A DNA stretch of 53,371 bases from Bacteroidales bacterium. Lineage in GTDB: Bacteria; Bacteroidota; Bacteroidia; Bacteroidales; Muribaculaceae. Below the pieces are notes generated by a model that was given only the letters and a program-made list of their open reading frames with translations, searched no databases and was not told the origin of the DNA. Positions within the stretch are counted from its first letter, which is position 1; each line of letters opens with the position of its first letter. Below are positions 50,548 to 53,371 of this stretch, piece after piece. A program made the translations under genes and the position numbers. Location: assembly GCA_900769345.1 (NCBI GenBank), contig CAAGGJ010000173.1, forward strand, positions 1 to 53,371, read 5' to 3'.

Positions 50548-53259
50548 ATGAAAAGTATTTATACTTTCGGAAACGGTCAAGCAGAAGGCCGTGCCGACAT
50601 GAGAAATCTTTTGGGTGGTAAAGGTGCAAACCTTGCCGAGATGAACCTTATCGGGGTTCCTGTTCCTCCCGGTTTCACTATCACCACCGAAGTTTGTAAC
50701 GACTACTACAAAGTTGGACAAGACGAAATCGTAAAGCGTCTTCAAGATGAAGTGGAACAAGCAGTTAAGCACATCGAAACATTGATGAACTGCAAGTTCG
50801 GAAGCGTAGAAAACCCACTTCTTCTTTCTGTTCGCTCAGGTGCTCGCGCTTCAATGCCGGGTATGATGGACACTATCCTCAACCTCGGTCTTAACGATGA
50901 AGTAGCTGAAGGTATGGTAAAGAAGACCAACAATCCTCACTTCGTTTACGACTCTTATCGCCGTTTCGTGCAGATGTATGGCGACGTTGTGCTTGGCATG
51001 AAGCCGGTTAACAAGGAAGACATCGACCCATTCGAAGCAATCATCGAAGAGGTCAAGGAAGCACGTGGCGTTAAGCTCGACAAGGACCTTTCGGTTGAAG
51101 ATCTGAAGGACCTCGTTGCTCGCTTCAAGAAGGCCATTAAGGAACAAACAGGTCACGATTTCCCCAACAATCCTATGGAACAACTTTGGGGCGCTATCTG
51201 TGCTGTATTCCGCAGCTGGATGAACGAACGCGCTATCCTTTATCGCAAGATGGAAGGAATTCCTGACGAATGGGGTACTGCTGTTTCGGTTATGGCTATG
51301 GTATTCGGTAATATGGGCGAAACTTCGGCTACTGGTGTATGCTTCAGCCGCGACGCTGCTACCGGTGAAAACATTTTCAACGGTGAATACCTCGTTAACG
51401 CTCAAGGTGAAGACGTAGTTGCCGGTATCCGCACTCCTCAACAAATCACTATCGAAGGTTCACGCCGCTGGGCTGCTCTCCAAGGTATCTCTGAAGAAGA
51501 ACGCGCAAGCAAGTATCCTTCGATGGAAGAAGCTATGCCTGAAATCTACAAGGAACTCGATGCTATCCAAAACAAGCTCGAAAACCACTATCACGATATG
51601 CAAGATATGGAATTTACTGTTCAAGAAGGTAAACTTTGGTTCTTGCAAACTCGTAATGGCAAGCGCACCGGTACTGCTATGGTGAAGATTGCAATGGATC
51701 TCTTGAAGGAAGGCTTGATCGACGAAAAGACAGCTATCCTTCGTTGCGAACCACAGAAACTCGACGAACTCCTTCACCCTGTATTCGATAAAGACGCTTT
51801 GAAGAAGGCTAAGGCTATTACACAAGGTCTTCCTGCATCGCCTGGTGCTGCATGTGGTCAAATAGTATTCCACGCCGACGATGCTCAAGCATGGCACAAC
51901 GATGGTCATCGCGTTATCATGGTCCGCATCGAAACATCACCTGAAGACTTGGCTGGTATGTCGGCTGCTGAAGGTATCCTCACTGCTCGTGGTGGTATGA
52001 CTTCTCACGCAGCTGTTGTGGCTCGCGGTATGGGTAAGTGCTGCGTTTCTGGTGCAGGCGCTCTCAATATTAACTACAAGACCAAGACTCTCGAAGTGGA
52101 AGGCGTAGTATACCACGAAGGCGACTTCATCTCGCTCAATGGTTCTACAGGTCAGGTTTATGCCGGAGAAATCCCAACTAAGGCTGCTGAACTTTCGGGT
52201 GACTTCAAGGCTCTTATGGACCTCTGCGACAAGTACACCAAGCTCCAAGTTCGCACCAACGCCGACACTCCACACGATGCTCAAGTAGCTCGCAACTTCG
52301 GCGCTAAGGGTATCGGTCTTACTCGTACAGAGCACATGTTCTTCGAAGATAAGAAGATCGTGGCAATGCGCGAAATGATTCTTTCCGACACTGTAGAAGG
52401 CCGTGAGAAAGCTTTGGCTAAGTTGCTCCCTTATCAAAAGGCTGACTTCAAGGGTATCTTGGAAGCTATGGACGGTTGTCCGGTTAACATCCGCTTGCTC
52501 GATCCTCCTTTGCACGAATTCGTACCTCACGATTTGAAGGGTCAACAAATTATGGCTGAAGAAATGGGTATCAGCCTCGAAGAAATCACTAAGCGTGTAA
52601 ACAACTTGGCTGAAAACAACCCTATGCTTGGTCACCGTGGTTGCCGTCTCGGTATCACATTCCCCGAAATTACTGCTATGCAGACTCGCGCTATCCTAAG
52701 CGCAGCTTGCGAACTTAAGAAGGAAGGCAAGAACCCAATGCCAGAAATCATGGTTCCTCTTATCGGTATACTCCACGAGCTCAAGCAACAAAAGGAAATT
52801 ATCCAAAAGACCGCTAAGGAAGTATTTGCAGAATACGGCATCGAAGTAGAATTCGAAATCGGTACAATGATTGAAATTCCACGTGCTGCCCTTACTGCCG
52901 ACCGCATCGCTACTGAAGCTGAATACTTCTCATTCGGTACTAACGACTTGACTCAGATGACATTCGGTTACAGCCGCGACGATATCGCAAGCTTCTTGCC
53001 TGTTTACCTCGACAAGAAGATTCTTAAGGTAGACCCATTCCAAGTGCTCGATCAGAACGGCGTAGGTCAACTTATTAAGATTGCTGTTGAACGTGGTAAA
53101 GAAGTTCGTCCTAACTTGCGCACCGGTATCTGCGGTGAACACGGTGGTGAACCATCATCGGTTAAGTTCTGCGCTAAGGTCGGTATGGACTACGCATCAT
53201 GCTCACCATTCCGTGTGCCAATCGCAAGACTTGCTGCTGCTCAGGCTGCCGCAAAATAA
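50548..53259 (+). CDS. ppdK: Pyruvate, phosphate dikinase
   Basis: A 903-residue PPDK that interconverts pyruvate, ATP and phosphate with PEP, AMP and pyrophosphate, important in anaerobic glycolysis and gluconeogenesis. The ATP-grasp domain is N-terminal (about 1-340, with GGKGANLAEM and SVRSGARASMPGMMDT). The phosphohistidine is H487 in GGMTSHAAVVARGMGK. The C-terminal PEP barrel (about 540-903) has GIGLTRTEHMF, MVPLIG, SFGTNDLTQM and the catalytic Cys in GICGEHGG. It is full length, with strongly biased codon use, suggesting high expression. A terminator follows within 20 bp. Confidence 0.97.
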   Translation: MKSIYTFGNGQAEGRADMRNLLGGKGANLAEMNLIGVPVPPGFTITTEVCNDYYKVGQDEIVKRLQDEVEQAVKHIETLMNCKFGSVENPLLLSVRSGARASMPGMMDTILNLGLNDEVAEGMVKKTNNPHFVYDSYRRFVQMYGDVVLGMKPVNKEDIDPFEAIIEEVKEARGVKLDKDLSVEDLKDLVARFKKAIKEQTGHDFPNNPMEQLWGAICAVFRSWMNERAILYRKMEGIPDEWGTAVSVMAMVFGNMGETSATGVCFSRDAATGENIFNGEYLVNAQGEDVVAGIRTPQQITIEGSRRWAALQGISEEERASKYPSMEEAMPEIYKELDAIQNKLENHYHDMQDMEFTVQEGKLWFLQTRNGKRTGTAMVKIAMDLLKEGLIDEKTAILRCEPQKLDELLHPVFDKDALKKAKAITQGLPASPGAACGQIVFHADDAQAWHNDGHRVIMVRIETSPEDLAGMSAAEGILTARGGMTSHAAVVARGMGKCCVSGAGALNINYKTKTLEVEGVVYHEGDFISLNGSTGQVYAGEIPTKAAELSGDFKALMDLCDKYTKLQVRTNADTPHDAQVARNFGAKGIGLTRTEHMFFEDKKIVAMREMILSDTVEGREKALAKLLPYQKADFKGILEAMDGCPVNIRLLDPPLHEFVPHDLKGQQIMAEEMGISLEEITKRVNNLAENNPMLGHRGCRLGITFPEITAMQTRAILSAACELKKEGKNPMPEIMVPLIGILHELKQQKEIIQKTAKEVFAEYGIEVEFEIGTMIEIPRAALTADRIATEAEYFSFGTNDLTQMTFGYSRDDIASFLPVYLDKKILKVDPFQVLDQNGVGQLIKIAVERGKEVRPNLRTGICGEHGGEPSSVKFCAKVGMDYASCSPFRVPIARLAAAQAAAK

Positions 53260-53274
53260 AAAACTGTTGTTTAT

Positions 53275-53305
53275 GAACCCGCCGGAAGGCGGGTTCTGTT
53301 TGTTT
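53275..53305 (+). terminator. Rho-independent terminator of ppdK
   Basis: GAACCCGCC and GGCGGGTTC form a perfect 9-bp GC-rich stem around GGAA, followed by TGTTTGTTT. Confidence 0.93.
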
Positions 53306-53350
53306 AGAGCAAAGATAAAAACACATTCCGGTTGGTAGTCCGGAAGTACC

Positions 53351-53371
53351 AGATCGGAAGAGCGTCGTGTA
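53351..53371 (+). other. Illumina TruSeq adapter sequence (artifact)
   Basis: The last 21 bases begin AGATCGGAAGAGCGTCG and match the start of the standard Illumina read-through adapter. They are not genomic. Biological sequence ends at or before 53350, and the short region 53306-53350 should also be treated with care because it carries a small inverted repeat (TTCCGG/CCGGAA) next to the adapter. Confidence 0.97.

Noticed and set aside
53306..53350. Small inverted repeat TTCCGG/CCGGAA at the right end
   Set aside because: Too short to support a feature and adjacent to adapter, so the bases may be unreliable.
1..53371. CRISPR array, tRNA/rRNA genes, insertion sequences or phage genes
   Set aside because: No regularly spaced repeats, cloverleaf sequences, transposases, integrases or phage structural genes were seen on either strand.

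Overview
The window is an almost fully coding chromosomal contig from a member of the Bacteroidota, most likely order Bacteroidales. A gut Muribaculaceae-like lineage is my best guess, but I cannot confirm it without a search. Three things support this. Many genes are preceded by the Bacteroidota promoter form TAnnTTTG, several with a TTTG box 19-20 bp upstream, and there are few Shine-Dalgarno sites. Several families are typical of the phylum: DUF4296, DUF4301, DUF5686, a eukaryote-like IleRS, an LspA with an internal insertion, and NspC. The rpsF-rpsR-rplI operon lacks ssb. I found no rRNA, tRNA, CRISPR array, insertion sequence or prophage. The last 21 bases are Illumina adapter, so the right end is an assembly end.

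Layout. 1-6.4 kb holds a truncated MFS transporter, an SDR oxidoreductase, lon, yraN, gdhA and a fluoride channel. 6.5-16.7 kb is a long co-directional run: ileS, a DksA-like protein, lspA, a DUF4296 lipoprotein split by an in-frame stop, hisH-hisA-hisF-hisIE, ftsE and lysA. Overlaps and short gaps inside it suggest translational coupling. 16.8-19.25 kb on the minus strand holds a thioesterase, dprA and a uridine phosphorylase. 19.5-28.4 kb is an exopolysaccharide cluster behind a strong promoter, a dyad and a leader of about 310 nt: WecA-like initiating transferase, Wza-like export protein, Wzc-like tyrosine kinase, UDP-sugar dehydrogenase, Wzy-like polymerase and one GT4 glycosyltransferase. 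No Wzx flippase is present.

28.4-38.5 kb holds a flavoprotein, a uvrD-nspC operon, an ECF sigma factor, a DEDD exonuclease with a small membrane protein, tgt, an LptF/G permease and a lipoprotein. 38.5-43.9 kb holds the S6-S18-L9 operon, a YpfJ-type metalloprotease, a lipoprotein and a Rel-family alarmone synthetase whose hydrolase motif is lost. 44-53.3 kb holds a DUF4301 protein with UDP-sugar pyrophosphorylase-like motifs, a DUF5686 outer-membrane protein, a CYTH protein on a shared palindromic promoter, an RlmD/TrmA-type methyltransferase and pyruvate phosphate dikinase.

The most interesting points are: an IleRS whose HIGH motif reads G-I-H-H (a form linked to mupirocin hyper-resistance); a TGT lacking all three zinc-binding cysteines; the in-frame TAA separating a lipoprotein signal peptide from its DUF4296 domain; the structured leader and operator-like dyad before the polysaccharide cluster; a 16-bp palindrome that supplies the -7 box on both strands; and the UDPGP-like signature in DUF4301. 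No wholly new multi-gene system is evident; most of the window is core metabolism and housekeeping.
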